Source: Zymoseptoria tritici IPO323
Taxonomy: Eukaryota; Ascomycota; Dothideomycetes; Mycosphaerellales; Mycosphaerellaceae
Assembly (NCBI RefSeq): GCF_000219625.1
Contig: NC_018214.1
Location: 2,046,001-2,110,000, forward strand
Length of the DNA: 64,000 nucleotides
Direction: 5' to 3'
Shown: in pieces, positions 1 through 11,326 of the stretch
Numbering within the stretch: position 1 is the stretch's first letter
Layout of the letters: each line of letters begins with the position of its first letter
Notes under the pieces: generated by a model
The model's input: the letters and a program-made list of their open reading frames with translations, nothing else
Databases searched by the model: none
What the model was told of the DNA's origin: nothing
Translations under genes and position numbers: made by a program

Positions 1-109
1 TATTACGACTGCTTAGCAAGCTGCTAAAGATGTTGCTTATTATTAAAGCTTGCTTCTTCGCTAGCGTAGTCTCCGGCTCGGGGCTGCTAAATAGGTCGGT
101 AAGTGCTAG

Positions 110-1045
110 TTTCTTCCTTTTAGATTTCCGGGCCGAAGGGACGACTAGATCGTCTTTATCTTTAACGTCTATTTCTCCGAAGCTGCCGGGCAAATTCTTT
201 CGATCCGAGCGGCGCCTAGAACAGTCCTCGTCGATAGGAACCCTCCTACCTTAAGTTAGTCGCTCTAATCTCGTACTCCTATACTGCTTGCGCTCTCGGA
301 CCTTAGCCTTCGGCATGCTAAACACTAGTATAGAGTCTTTAGATCCGGATAAGGACATCTATCTCTCCTCGGCCGTAGCTATCTTAGTTTAGTCTCGAGC
401 TATAGTAGCATTCCTAATAGCAGTCCGACATGCTTCTATAGTCTTAGCTGCTACGCTTTCTATCCGACTAACGTAAGCCTCTGCAGTATTGTACTAGCTA
501 AAGACGAATAGAATGTTAAGTGTACCTACTATGTAGTCTTCTCGTAGGATAGAGTCGTTCGAAGTAGGATAGCTAACGGCATCTAGGATACTATCTCCGT
601 CGAAGATGTCTGTAATATTAACTTCGGCTAGGACGCGTCTAAGTAATGCTAATAGCGGATCGTTACGCCGTCTGGTCGACGTATTAGCCGTATTTTTAGA
701 TGCTAGCCTGTTATAAACTCGCGATAACTTCCTTCTGCTAATGCTGTATCCCTTCTTATTGCCGTCTAGTAGGCAGTTGGTATACGCGCCCGACTAGAGC
801 TTGGACAAACTATCCGGCGCCGGGAATATATAGTAGCCTTTAACGAAGCCTTTCTGGTTATCGTATAGACCGCATTAGTCGCAGCCGCGTTAACTATCCT
901 TCTCCTCCGGCTCGCCTATACGCTCGGCACCTACTATAAAGCTAGCTAGGATCGCAAAAAGCGAAGTAGTGCTTATATACAGGTAGAAATCGTTGCGGCC
1001 GCGCATACGCGTAGCGATCTTGTCCCGGGGAATAAGCTTCGCCTA
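110..1045 (-). pseudogene. unidentified protein remnant in RIP block
   Basis: Reading the minus strand downward from about 1045 gives one frame of roughly 300 codons with only a few TAG/TAA stops, as expected of a RIP-killed gene. The part near 830 reads GYYIFPAPDSLSKL and is followed by a basic Arg/Ser-rich stretch and then an Arg/Lys-rich tail near 120-300. I do not recognise the family. It lies downstream of the DUF6589-like remnant on the same strand, so it may be the same element or even the same protein's C-terminal part. It is non-functional as read. Confidence 0.4.
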
Positions 1046-2099
1046 GTCGGCTCGGCTGTCGAGGAGAAGCATAAGTTCGGTGTGCGGTCTGCTAGAGGTG
1101 TGTAACCTAGGTATAAATCTCTTAAGTGGATCTAGTATAGCACTATCCTCCTATGTAAGGACGCTATAAAGCTTAACGATAAACGCTATTACCTCGAGCT
1201 CTAATATCCGTATTTTTAGCTAGCTGAACTAGTTCGCCTATATCTAGATGCATGCCGCGTTATACTAGTCTTAATTAGTGCCTAGTAGGGCTTCGCCAAA
1301 GTCGGCTAGTCGCTAGAGACCTAAGAGGTTTCTGCCGCTCGTAGGAGTGCTTATAGTAAGCTAGTATTCGAGTTCGCGTATGTTCGCGAAGGTAGGTAAT
1401 AGAAGAGATAGTTAATTAGTAGATAAAGTAGATAAGAGAGTAGATAAGGAAGTAGATAATAAAGTGGAATCGAGATGTTGTTAGTAGATAGAAGAGTTCC
1501 GAGTAATAATATTAATAGGGCGGTAGATATACTAGGAGGCACCTATGTAGTTAACACAATTAATGCCCGTAAATTTCGGTGAATTAGCTAACGATAGTAG
1601 GCGCATAACAGCGCCCTACTACGCCCGGTTTGCTCCTATGTAGCACGTAGCGACTAGCGAAGTAACTAACATTACTCTACCTCGCCTTGTTATAAAAGCT
1701 CTAATTCGTATCCGTCTATCGGATCCTAGGATAATATAATAAGTCCAGGTGTTAGGTCGGTCGCTACCGCTCGTTGTAAGTAAGGGTCCGTCCTTAGGTC
1801 CGGAAGCTCTATACTAACAGACAATAAGGGCTAGTCGGCCTATACAATCTATTGTCCTTTAACTACTACGTTCTTATTAAAGCGTTCTAGACAGCTAATA
1901 TTCTTAACTAGAGTTACTAGGTTCTTAACACCTATAGCATATAGGTCTATAGCGTAAAACTAGGCTACTACGTTAGGATCCGGATCGACTTCTTTAGTCT
2001 TTAACGTCTCGTCCTAGCATACCGCTGCGACGGTATGCACCTCTTTAACTAATTTTAGGGACGTATGCTTTATGTTTGTAGACTCCCCGAAGCTAGCCT

Positions 2100-4215
2100 C
2101 TATAACCTCTCGCAGATAGCTAGTATACGTTACTAAGAGGGTTGCCTCTTCTAGTTAATTCTCGACGTCGAATGTCCTATTACGGCGGCTGCTAATAAGA
2201 GTCTTTAGGTATCGATTAAGGAACTCGTTTGCCTAGTTAATCTCGAACTAACTGTCCTCGGCACCTACTATGTTTACGAACCCGTTCGCTAGCATCGCTC
2301 TTTATAGTACCGGATCTAACACCTTAGAATCGGTTAGCTATTTTATCTATAGCATAATAAAAGCGTAATTCTTGTAGCTACGTGCATAGAAGATTAGGAT
2401 ACAGCGGTTAACAACTCGACGTAGTAGGCTAATGTCCGCATATTTAATAGCCCGGCTAAGTATATAATACGTCTTAACGATATATAGGAATCGGACATAG
2501 TTTCTCCGCTCTTCGTTTCTATCGATCCGGGCAGCTGCCTTTTTAGTCGCCTTTGCCTTCTTCCCCTGCTGCTTCTTCGAGGAGTACGAATTCTTTACCT
2601 TCTAGGTGTTAGCTTTAATAGCATCGGGTTCTAGGCGACGAGCAGACGGCGAGAACACCTTCTCGTACACCTTTCCGACTAGACTTATAAAGCCGTCGGC
2701 TAATAGCGCCTAGATATAGTTAGATATAACATACCTCTTAGGAACTACCGAGTCGATTTCTTCGTACACGAATGCTAGTACCCTTATATTAAAGCTGTCG
2801 AGTGTTAGTCGTTCCAGGTAGCTATACGGCGCGTAAAATAATAGACATATCTTCCGCTCTATTATCTCCTAGTATACTAGGAGTAACGATTTAGCCTAGC
2901 AGCCCTCTCTACTATTAAAATTGTTCTCGATTGCCTATATTAGACATATCTTAAGGTAGAAGAGCCTAGGCAATAGCAATACCTATTATATGCAGTTAAA
3001 ATCGTCCTTATTCTCCCGGGACTCCTTTAGCTACGTCCGCATATTACTTACGGAGAGCTAATCGCTGTACATTAGTAGAATATACCTAGAGGGGTTATAT
3101 ATACTACCCGTAAAGTCCTCGACTAGCCGTCGAACACGTAGAACGTCGTCCTTAGCACGTTCTCCGTCCGTAGGTAGTCGATTGCGAGTACTAGAGGGCT
3201 AGTCTCGACTAGTAGGAGGCGGATTCTATAGCGTAGGAAGGCGGTTCTGCGAGGTAGGCGGCTAGTATTATAAGCTAGGAGGCTAACTCTATAAGGTAGG
3301 CGGCTAGTACTATAAGCTAGGAGGCTAACTCTACGAGGTAGGCAGCTAATATTGCGAGCTAGGAGGGCAGCTTTACGAGGTAGGCGGCTAGTATTATAAG
3401 CTAGGAGGGCAGCTTTGCGAGGTAGGTAGCTAATATTATAAGCTAGGAGGGCAGCTTTGCGAGGTAGGCGGCTAATATTGCGAGGAGGGGGGCTAAATTT
3501 GTATGCTAGGACGATAGTTATTAGCTGTAAGCGACTAATTTAGAGGAGCGGGCACTTAGGTCTGCCTAGTAGAGGGCTAGGTCTAAGTAGTAGAAGGGTG
3601 TTCGTAGTAGTCGAAATTACTAGGGCGGCAGATCTAGTCCGCGTTCTGTCCTTTAACAGCCTATTCGTACAATTCCCTAAGCTTAAGTTGCTCCTCTAGT
3701 ATATTCTCTATAACGTTATAAGTGCCTTCGGTCGTGCCCTCTTATTTATAGATTAGATTTATAGTAGTACTAATAGTTTTCTACTTTACTATATAATTAA
3801 AAGCCGGGAATTAAGGGAAGCCCTTTACTTTAGTCTAGTCGATGCTATTAGGGTTAGCTTTGCTACTAGTAGCGGTATCTCTACTAATACTAGGGTCCTA
3901 GCTAACATTCTTCTTCTTCTTCGGTTTCTTTTTTAAAATAGAATTGTTAGATTCGATACTAAATGCCTATACAACGTCGGCTAGATATACCCTTGCTATA
4001 GCGCTTACGATTAAGTAGAGTAAGATCGCCTTCTGCTAAGCGTCGTGCTAGTTGCCCGGGCTATCTAGGATATCTTATAGCTAAAGCAGCCTATCCTCTC
4101 GGAATAGTTCTTTCTTTAGGCCTAAGCGTAGTACCTCGATGCTCTTAAACTATTTTGCGGTAGTAACATATTTTAGGACGTCCCGCCTACTAAAGCTATG
4201 CTAGCCGACGCGGGC
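2100..4215 (-). pseudogene. DUF6589-like protein remnant, RIP-inactivated
   Basis: Between about 2600 and 2100 the minus strand reads a Lys-rich stretch (KKQQGKKAKATKK) followed by segments such as IKYADISLLRRVVNRC, then ANGFVN and ANEFLNRYLKTL. The order and spacing (a His/Tyr-Ala-Asp-Ile helix, an Arg-Cys segment, AN-x-x-VN, NEFLN) match my memory of the DUF6589 domain found in fungal repeat-associated proteins. Further upstream, near 4200-3910, the strand reads another coherent stretch ending in a KKKPKKKKN nuclear-localisation-like run. Stops are nearly all TAG/TAA where Trp or Gln would fit. Family assignment is from pattern memory and is moderate; coding origin and RIP inactivation are clear. 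Confidence 0.55.
3251..3490. repeat. 42-bp tandem repeat, about 6 copies
   Basis: The motif beginning GAGGTAGGCGGCTAGTAT recurs at 3251, 3293, 3335, 3377, 3419 and 3461, an exact 42-bp step. 42 bp is 14 codons; one minus-strand frame reads a Pro/Gln/Ser/Tyr-rich unit (for example QSCPPS, QPPTS) once RIP-type stops are read as Gln. It is probably a low-complexity linker of the DUF6589-like protein. Confidence 0.85.
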
Positions 4216-6959
4216 AAAGTAGTCTAGGTTGTCGAATATACTATAGGTAAGGTTAGACCGGCCGAATGCCTTAATACGACCGGCAGCTAGGTCGTAGAGC
4301 ATCTAGTTGCAATAGTATATACTCTTTGAGTATCCGTATATACCTAGTCTAGCTAGGACCGTAAGAACGCGACGTTTAATACCTTAACTCTATAGGTATA
4401 CTCCTAACTGTATAGCGAACTAGTTCCCGGATCGAGGATGTCTTATGCGTAGAAGTATACTAGAAATAAGACTAATACGGCGGAGCATTAACTTAGAGAG
4501 ATCCTAAGTTGCCGGCAAGCCTAAGAGCTCCTTTACGAGAGCCTAAATAGATAGGACGTACTAACCTATAGCTGCTACCGCGTCTCTGTAATCTAGTTCT
4601 TCTACGGGCAGTTTTCTGTCCTAAGACCCGAATTCCTATATAGACTTAGCAACAGAACCTATACGTGCTAATATTACTTACCTTCCGTCCCTTTAGATCC
4701 TCGAGCTCTTTCGCTAGACTCGCAGCACTTAGCTACTTACTATTAGATATATATAGTGCGATGCACTCTACTACTTTATCCTCCTGTAGAATCCGTGCTA
4801 ACTTTGCTGCCCTAGTAGCCGCCCGCTCGCCCTAGTTAGGTATGTTCTATTCTTTCTTAGTCGTTACATAAAGCGTTAGGAAGTCCTCGAACGACAGGTA
4901 CTGCCCGCGAATAGTCTATAGTATAAAGTCTACTTTCTCGCGAGCGGACTTCGAGTCGCTATGCTAGTTGTTCCCTCTCTTCCTCCTAGTCGGCTTAGGT
5001 TTCGTCTGCTAGCTAGCTTTAGTCGTAAGTAGCAGCGAGCCCTCGGGCGAATTAGATAGCGACTAGGGGGCAGGTAGACGAGGACTACGCATACGGCGAG
5101 AACTAGAAGCTAACTGTTGTTAATCTATATTATAAGATATTAATATTAACTTAGCTTAAGATAAGGTCGACGACAGTGTTAACTAATGTTAACTAAGAGC
5201 CTAGTAGCTAAAAATACACTTATAACTTAGCATTCTTAGCAAAACAAACTACCTAGCGCCGACTACCTCTTCTCTCTATTTAGCTTATCTATATAATTAT
5301 TAATCTACCTAAGTCGATGCCGCTAATAAACCCCGTTTACAACCCGCTTCCTGCCTCGAGATGTTTCCGCAGTTATAGGCGACTAGGCTGCTTCGGAGGA
5401 TGCTAGAGAAACAGGAGTAGGCGTACGAGAGCCTCGACGATTAGGATCTAATTCTATGCCGAATCTGCGCACTAGCGAGGCTTAGGCAACAATAGGACTA
5501 GAAGCCGCGCTCTTACCCTTCCGAGAGCCTACCGCTATAAGGCTAGGAACTACTATAGGAGGTAGAGGCTAGGCGCTAGTAGATAGGCTAGGAGCAGGTA
5601 GAGGAGGAGCTTTCGCCTTCCCTCGGCGGCGCTTAGAACTAGTAACGACTAAGAAGGTAGGCGATACTAAGGAGGGTGTACGAGCAAGGACCGAACGAGC
5701 ACTACTAGTAGTAAAGGCGACAATACGAGGGTCCGGAGCACTAGCAGACCTTACTTCCTAAGAGGCTACGAAACAATCCTATTCTCGACTAGAAGAGGCC
5801 TCTTCTCGTCGGAGCCGCTAGCGCTAGCGCTCCTCCTAGCGCTCCCTCTCCCGACCCTCGCGCTTAGTCGCAAGCTCTTATAGCCGCTAGGCTTTAATAG
5901 ACTCTACGACCTTACGTAGGGTCGACAACTACAGTACTAGCATGTCGCACAACTTAGAAGAGACTGCGAAGTCGACACCTATATAGAGTCCCTAGATCCG
6001 GCTATAGCTAAAATCGGGTAGCGCGTCCTCTATACTATACGCTTTAGCGAGGTAGTTAACTACATACGAAGGCAGTAGAGACCTAGGAACTCCCGGAAAG
6101 ATAGCGTTGCTATAGTATAACTAAGCGGCTCCGGACTCCTATTTAATTAGACTATCGCGGATCGACTTAAGGTATAGCCGGGTAATGCTTGCCGCCGTAC
6201 GAGTACCTAGATTAGTCGCCTATTCGAGCATATAATCCGAAGGTAGAGCGGACGCCGGCGAGCAGATATCGCAATAGACACGTCCTGCTACTAGCCTAGG
6301 TACCTCGGAAAACAACTTAAGTGCTATAACGCGGCGATAAGACGGTAGAAAGGACGTGCTGCTCGGCGGATAAGCGTTAACAAACTTCTAGACATATCTA
6401 TCTATCTTGTCGCGCTTCTGCTAATTCGTTAGTTTACCTTTTTTTTTCTTCGACTAGCTAACCTAAAGAGGCTTATCGACATCTAAACTAGCGTCTAACA
6501 GGCAATCTATGTTAGCGTTAGAGCTCGTAGGCGTTGCGGTATCGTCGTCTACTTAGCTCTGCTATCTCGTAGGGACCTAAGAGTCCGGCGGCCTTTATAT
6601 AACCTGATTACCGAGCATCTACGGATTATGCAGGAACGTAAACAAACTAGCTCCCTATTTTCGACTGTCTCGGACTGCGCGGCTAGTACGCTAGATAATA
6701 GTACGTATAGTGCCGTTTATAGCTAGTCGGTACTGCACAATATGTTTAATGTTAGGTAAGTTAACCTTTAGGCTAAGCGCCTTAGTAGCTAGAAGGATGC
6801 GGATGCGGGAGTCGGGCTTCTAGAACTCTCGGATAACATTTGCCTAAGTCCTCCTTATAGTCCTGCCGTAGTAAGTCCTTACGAGCTAGTATACTTCGTC
6901 CGAACTTAGCTAACTAGGATACCTTACTTAGATATAGGCCCGGAGACTAGTAGCAGCGG

Positions 6960-7780
6960 CATAGATGCTAGCATAGCTGTTAATAAAGACAACCGTCTTC
7001 TCTACGCTCTAAGGTCTAGCAACGCCGTCTAGGCCGACTAGGTCTACGAGCAGATACCAAAGCGCCCGCTAGTTCGTTAGCATCCTGTCTGGAATAGTAT
7101 AATACTGCATTAATATCTCCGGCCGATCGATCGGATCGCGAATAAGCTAAGTGTCCGGGTCGAACCCGGCCGCCTCCTAACATTTAAGTAGAGTAGACGC
7201 ATTAAGTATCGCAGAGCAGCCGTAAAACTTTACCTGCTCGTAAAGTATAGTCCGGAGGTTCTTTAGCTAGGTATACTATTTCCGGAATCCTCCTCCCTTA
7301 ATGCCCTACTAGTAGACGAGATAAAACTTATCGTAGACAAGTATTCCTAGCCTTTTCCGTACGTCGGTCCTTATTATAAGCTTCTAGAACTAGGACTATA
7401 TAGCTATCTCTAGAGATAATATTAAGTAGGTGCACCTACTATAATACAGGAGTTTCTAGTCGTCCGCTGTAGTACTAGCCTTTGTATTATGTGTTAGTGC
7501 AACTAGCTTGCCTCCTATGCCTTCGATCCTTTTAAACTATTCCCTACTAATCTAGTTTAAGGGCAAGATTAGGATCGACATCTTGTTGCGGATAATAGGC
7601 TATACCTAGAAGACAAGGCTCTTGCCTACGGACGTAGCAGCGATCTAGATAAGATCTCGGTTATTAAATAGTAGCTAGTAGAGTACCCGGACCTGTAGCG
7701 GGCGAGCGTAGTAGGGAAGGAGGAGTCGTACCGCCTGCTAAACTAAATGCATCTGCTAAGTAGTAGTTATAGGTAGCCCG
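6960..7780 (-). pseudogene. RecQ/telomere-linked-type DEAH helicase remnant, RIP-inactivated
   Basis: The minus strand read from about 7780 downward gives helicase motifs in the right order: an upstream Q-rich lead ending LLFNNRDLI, motif I as ATSVGKSLVF (7640-7610), motif Ia as ILILPLN, a segment VRKRLGILVYD leading into motif II, motif III as FYGCSAIL (about 7230), RPEILMQYYTIPDRM (about 7100), and motif IV as KTVVFINS (about 6990). Motif II, normally DEAH, reads D-K-F-Y, so the Walker B Glu and the His are lost by TG-to-TA and CA-to-TA changes. The similarity is to fungal RecQ-like helicases of subtelomeric repeats. The remnant probably extends further on both sides (about 5300-8440). Confidence 0.75.
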
Positions 7781-8540
7781 CTATTAACGAGGACAGGCTC
7801 GTCGATCGCCTAGTTAATTATATTACGCACCTAAAGAAACGCCCGCCGGCGCGATAGTATAAACAGACTGCTAACTATATCTTTAGGTATCTCGAGGGTT
7901 AGCTTACTATTAGCGCCTACCGGACCGAGCTAGGTAGAACGTATAGCTTCCGGGTTAGTGTTTTGCCGCTATACATTATGTAGCGCCTAAAGCACGACCT
8001 TCTCTATGCCTGCGTTGTTAACCTCTACTAGCGTACGTAACAGAGCGGCGGTTATCTTAGCTACCTATTCGCGTCGCCTGGCGAAATAGATCCTTATATC
8101 CCCTCTACCTAGGACTTTCTATATAGACAAATCTTCCTCGGACGCCTTAACGGATGCTTATAGACTACCCTAAAGCCCTCCTATATCGTCGAAGTTACTA
8201 GGTACGTCTAAAAGCCCGCTGTTACTACTATCGTCGTCGCCTAGGTACCTATCGAACTAGTCGAGTAGGGTAGCTATACGTTTAATATCTATACTAGGAG
8301 ACTACTTTTACGATCGATTTTCCTCGACGACCGACGTCCCTATACTGTTCTTATCTTATCCGGTACTGCTAGTACTAAAGCTGCTCGAGATATCGCTAGC
8401 GCAAAATCGGGGATTAGCGACCTTTAGTTGTCTATAGCGGGCCTTCGGGGGAGCTATTAGAGAATCGGGGACTGTAACTTTGCAAAGGGAGCGCGTGCGG
8501 TTCTAGTAGATATAGTTTTGTTAGTATTAGTCGCTAACTA

Positions 8541-8618
8541 CGACCTCTAATAGAGCTCGCGTCCTGCTATATAAACGCGTTATTAAGATGCGAGGTACGC
8601 GAGCTCTATTAGAGGTCG
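8541..8618. repeat. 22-bp perfect inverted repeat
   Basis: 8541-8562 and 8597-8618 are perfect reverse complements (CGACCTCTAATAGAGCTCGC plus GT), separated by 34 bp. It survives intact inside heavily mutated DNA, 250 bp from the edge of the RIP block. It could be an end structure of the element or a hairpin. Confidence 0.85.
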
Positions 8619-8819
8619 CTACTAAGGAGGTATAGACAAATAGATAGCAGGAGGTTGTTTAGTAGGTCTAGTTGTACAAAGTTATAGTATCCGAAATTTG
8701 AATATTATACCTAGTATCGCTGTCGTCGCTACTAGCCGTTATTAATGCTACACTGTATGTTAGTAGTGTTTATATACTAATGCTGCGCTCTATTACGAAA
8801 AAAGCGCGTCTAGACCCTT

Positions 8820-8879
8820 AGACCACCTACAGTAGGGCCAGCTGCTTGCAGCTAATAGGCCCGTTAAGCGAGGTGGTCT
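8820..8879. repeat. nested hairpin at right edge of RIP block
   Basis: Outer arms AGACCACCT (8820-8828) and AGGTGGTCT (8871-8879), middle arms GGGCC/GGCCC, and inner arms AGCTGC/GCAGCT with a 2-nt loop form three nested stems in 60 bp. It sits exactly where RIP-type composition ends, so it may mark the element boundary. Confidence 0.6.
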
Positions 8880-9631
8880 GAGCGCCTGAGACTACGTTGG
8901 GAGCTTCAGAAACCGTCTCATGTCCTCACGTGACCAACAAGCCCGCTACTCCCGCCCGGCGTCATTGGTTGTTCCGAACGCCGTCCTTCATTTTCGCACC
9001 TCATGTTGTGCCAAGGTCAACGCTCGTAGCGGGAAGTTGCGACTTCACGGCCATGGGAACGTGCCTGTTAGCATTGGTTTCAAGTCAGCGACCTTATAAT
9101 ATACAATGTGCCCGGCGCTGGCACGCGCCGCTCAGTCGCGTAGGCCAAGCAGAGGAGAGTGCGCAACACCACGGTCGTGAGCGTCCAATGGATCTCCAAG
9201 CTCCCGCGGCCTCGACGAGACGACAGACGCTCGGAGGTATCTGCGCCTTGTAGGGTGAGCTGCGCCGAGTCGAGTTCTGGGACAGACTGTTCGGAGTGGC
9301 CGGATGTCAAGCCAGGGAAAGCTGGCAACATTTCGTCACGGGCCTCTTTTCTGGCAATCGAGCTCTTGATCGCCTTGATGCGCGGGCGTGGCTTTGAATA
9401 GTACATCGGATGATCGGAGTGATCGTACCCTATGACCAGGAAAAGCCAGACATAGGCCCTCTCAGACCATTTCCTTGGTCATGCAGCCCGGCGTCTAGAC
9501 GACCGTATATTCGCCATGGTTCCTGCCCTCCATCACAGAGTACAGCTTTTATCATCGCGAAGCCGCCGCCGTCGCCATCTCTCATCCGTTCTGACCTCAA
9601 GATCTGTCCACGACTTACACGACGAGCAAAC
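8880..9631. other. gene-free spacer and upstream region
   Basis: Normal composition. Several overlapping open frames lie on both strands, none with recognisable protein features. It presumably includes the promoter of the secreted-protein gene starting at 9632. Confidence 0.4.
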
Positions 9632-10529
9632 ATGAAGCGAACAGGCGGCTTTGCGCTTGCTGTCCTCTTTGCCACTGCTGTTGCTGCCCCAATCGTACGC
9701 CCCATTCGATTCTGGAACAGCAATCTCTTGCTGACTAGTTCTGCCTCTGCAGTCCACAGATCGTCTTCTACCTGCTACTGCTGCTCTTTCGGCTCGCAGC
9801 AAATGCCCACCTACCGGAGTAGGTCTCCCCGAGCTGCAGCGAAGCCAAATTTACCTGTACTGACGCAATTTTGCACAAGGATCCTGCATCTAGATACACG
9901 ACTGGCAATAACCCCAATGCGCACAAGCACCCTTGCGATCACAAAGGCGGCGCTGACAGTCCGCCTGCTGCTGACACCGAAGCTCGCATCGAATCCAACC
10001 CGGTATGTTCTCTCATGGCAGCAAACATCGATTTCGCTCATATTTCTCTTTAGCCTACAAGGCGCCCCAACAGCCACGGCGTCGAGCCACTGCCGCCGTA
10101 CGAGGGAGGTCACACCCCTGCTGACCTTGCAGCTCGCGATCAAGTTGCTACGAATGACGGAACCAAATGTCCGCCGTCCTCGCAGGTATGCTCTCGGAAC
10201 ATGAAGTCTGGCAACAGTAATTCACCTTACTGACCAATCTTCTTAGGGCTACCACGGCTCCGTGGCCTCAGGTCACAATCCGACCCCTCACACGCGACCA
10301 TGCGATCACGCTGGTAGCGGCGGCGGCAGCCCGCCTGATACTGCAGCACTCGAAGCTCGCAAAGATAACTTCGACCCGGTATGCTCGTTTTCATCCGTGT
10401 TCGACATTGTCGCTGCTATCGCTAATTGAAAATCCTTAGGGCGTAAACCCACATCATAATGAGGGCAATGAGGGCCCGACGCACCACTGTCCAAAAGGTC
10501 ACCATTGCGGTGATGAAGCTGACGATTGA
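9632..10529 (+). CDS. small secreted His/Cys-rich protein with duplicated exons
   Basis: The ATG in context AAACATGA opens a clear signal peptide (MKRTGGFALAVLFATAVAA). The 5' splicing after residue 20 is unresolved; a mature frame is picked up by about 9841. From there four exons are joined by three phase-0 introns: 10003-10053, 10186-10246 and 10379-10439, each GT..AG. Exons ending at 10002 and 10378 are clearly related: both carry HNP/NNPN...PCDH followed by a Gly/Ser run, SPP(A)DT and EAR, so an exon was duplicated. The last exon is His-rich (HHCPKGHHCGDE) and ends at TGA 10527-10529. I recognise no family. It could be an effector or metal-binding secreted protein (inference). It is the first intact gene beside the RIP block. 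Confidence 0.6.
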
Positions 10530-11326
10530 GGTTGTTTCTTTCGTCCTGCGCGATGGCTTGTCTGATTGGGATTTGTCCTGGACACCGTGCTATCTCCCCA
10601 CCAGCGCAATCATAGACAATATGTCGAAATTGCTCGCGTTCCGCGTCTTTATTCTTAAGCCAACTGGTGGATTTACAGGCCCTCGATTGTTTTGCAAAAA
10701 CGATCACGGTGCACGCGGGAGCGGACGTTGGAGGACTTCGGCGCACAGGGATGCGGACAGTTTTGGCAATATCGATCATTAATTATTCTCTAGGTATATG
10801 CCTCAAGCACTCGCCTGTCCTTAGCCACTTCAATGACATGTGCTCACGATGAAGTCGCGAATGAGACCAACGGTGCACAAGTAAGTCGATTGCATAGTAT
10901 CGAAAGATGGAAATCAAAGCCAAGGCGTGTCTCAAGATCGACGCCGCGCCCGGCGGTAAATACAAGAAGAATATCGTGACGGTGGAACCTCGTCAACTCA
11001 AAACGAGCGAGCGCCTGCGGGCGCTTGAGAAGAAGAGACCCTATCCGCTCCAAGTGCCGCCGGTTCGCGCATAGAAGAAGAACTGCCCGCTGCCTCAACC
11101 ACTCCCACTCCATCCCAGACCAGTTGAAAAGCTCCGCAGCCACGACCCGAACCCCATCCCCGCGAAATTGCTGCCATCGTCGAGAGGTCATAGTCCTCAA
11201 TCCAGATCGATCGTGCGGGCGAGACACGCAGCGCGTCCAGGAAGGAGTGGTAGGGACACACAGGTCAGCTGTTCCTGTTGAATGGTGGAGGCTGCGGGCG
11301 TGGAGAGGTACTCACAGGTTGAGAAT
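10530..11326. other. spacer, no convincing gene
   Basis: Overlapping open frames on both strands but nothing with a supported start, splice structure and protein-like composition. A 58-codon plus-strand frame starting at ATG 10908 is Lys-rich and might be an exon; I do not call it. Confidence 0.3.

Larger units (their letters stand above)
1..8870. mobile_element. RIP-mutated repeat block with remains of three minus-strand genes
   Basis: Almost every stretch is dense in TA and poor in CA/TG; in 3301-3360 I count 9 TA against 1 CA and 1 TG. This is the mark of repeat-induced point mutation (CpA to TpA on either strand), which needs a repeated sequence, so this is old mobile or multicopy DNA. 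No open frame longer than about 75 codons survives. Minus-strand translation nevertheless gives long coherent protein stretches interrupted almost only by TAG or TAA at positions suiting Trp or Gln. The composition changes abruptly near 8870 to normal unmutated sequence. The left end lies outside the window. Whether it is one element or several nested ones cannot be told from one copy. Confidence 0.85.

Noticed and set aside
7150..7170. tRNA B-box-like sequence (GGTCGAACCC)
   Set aside because: It falls in the helicase remnant's frame and no cloverleaf could be drawn around it; no tRNA found anywhere in the window.
1..8870. Alternative genetic code or readthrough (many in-frame TAG)
   Set aside because: Strong TA excess and CA depletion on both strands explain the stops as RIP.
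8820..8890. Helitron 3' end (hairpin followed by CTGA)
   Set aside because: The hairpin and a CTRR-like tetramer are present, but no Rep/Helitron-type helicase motif was seen; the helicase remnant is RecQ-like.
10908..11084. 58-codon Lys-rich frame with ATG
   Set aside because: Short, no leader or family, and the possible upstream exon would need an intron of only 26 bp.
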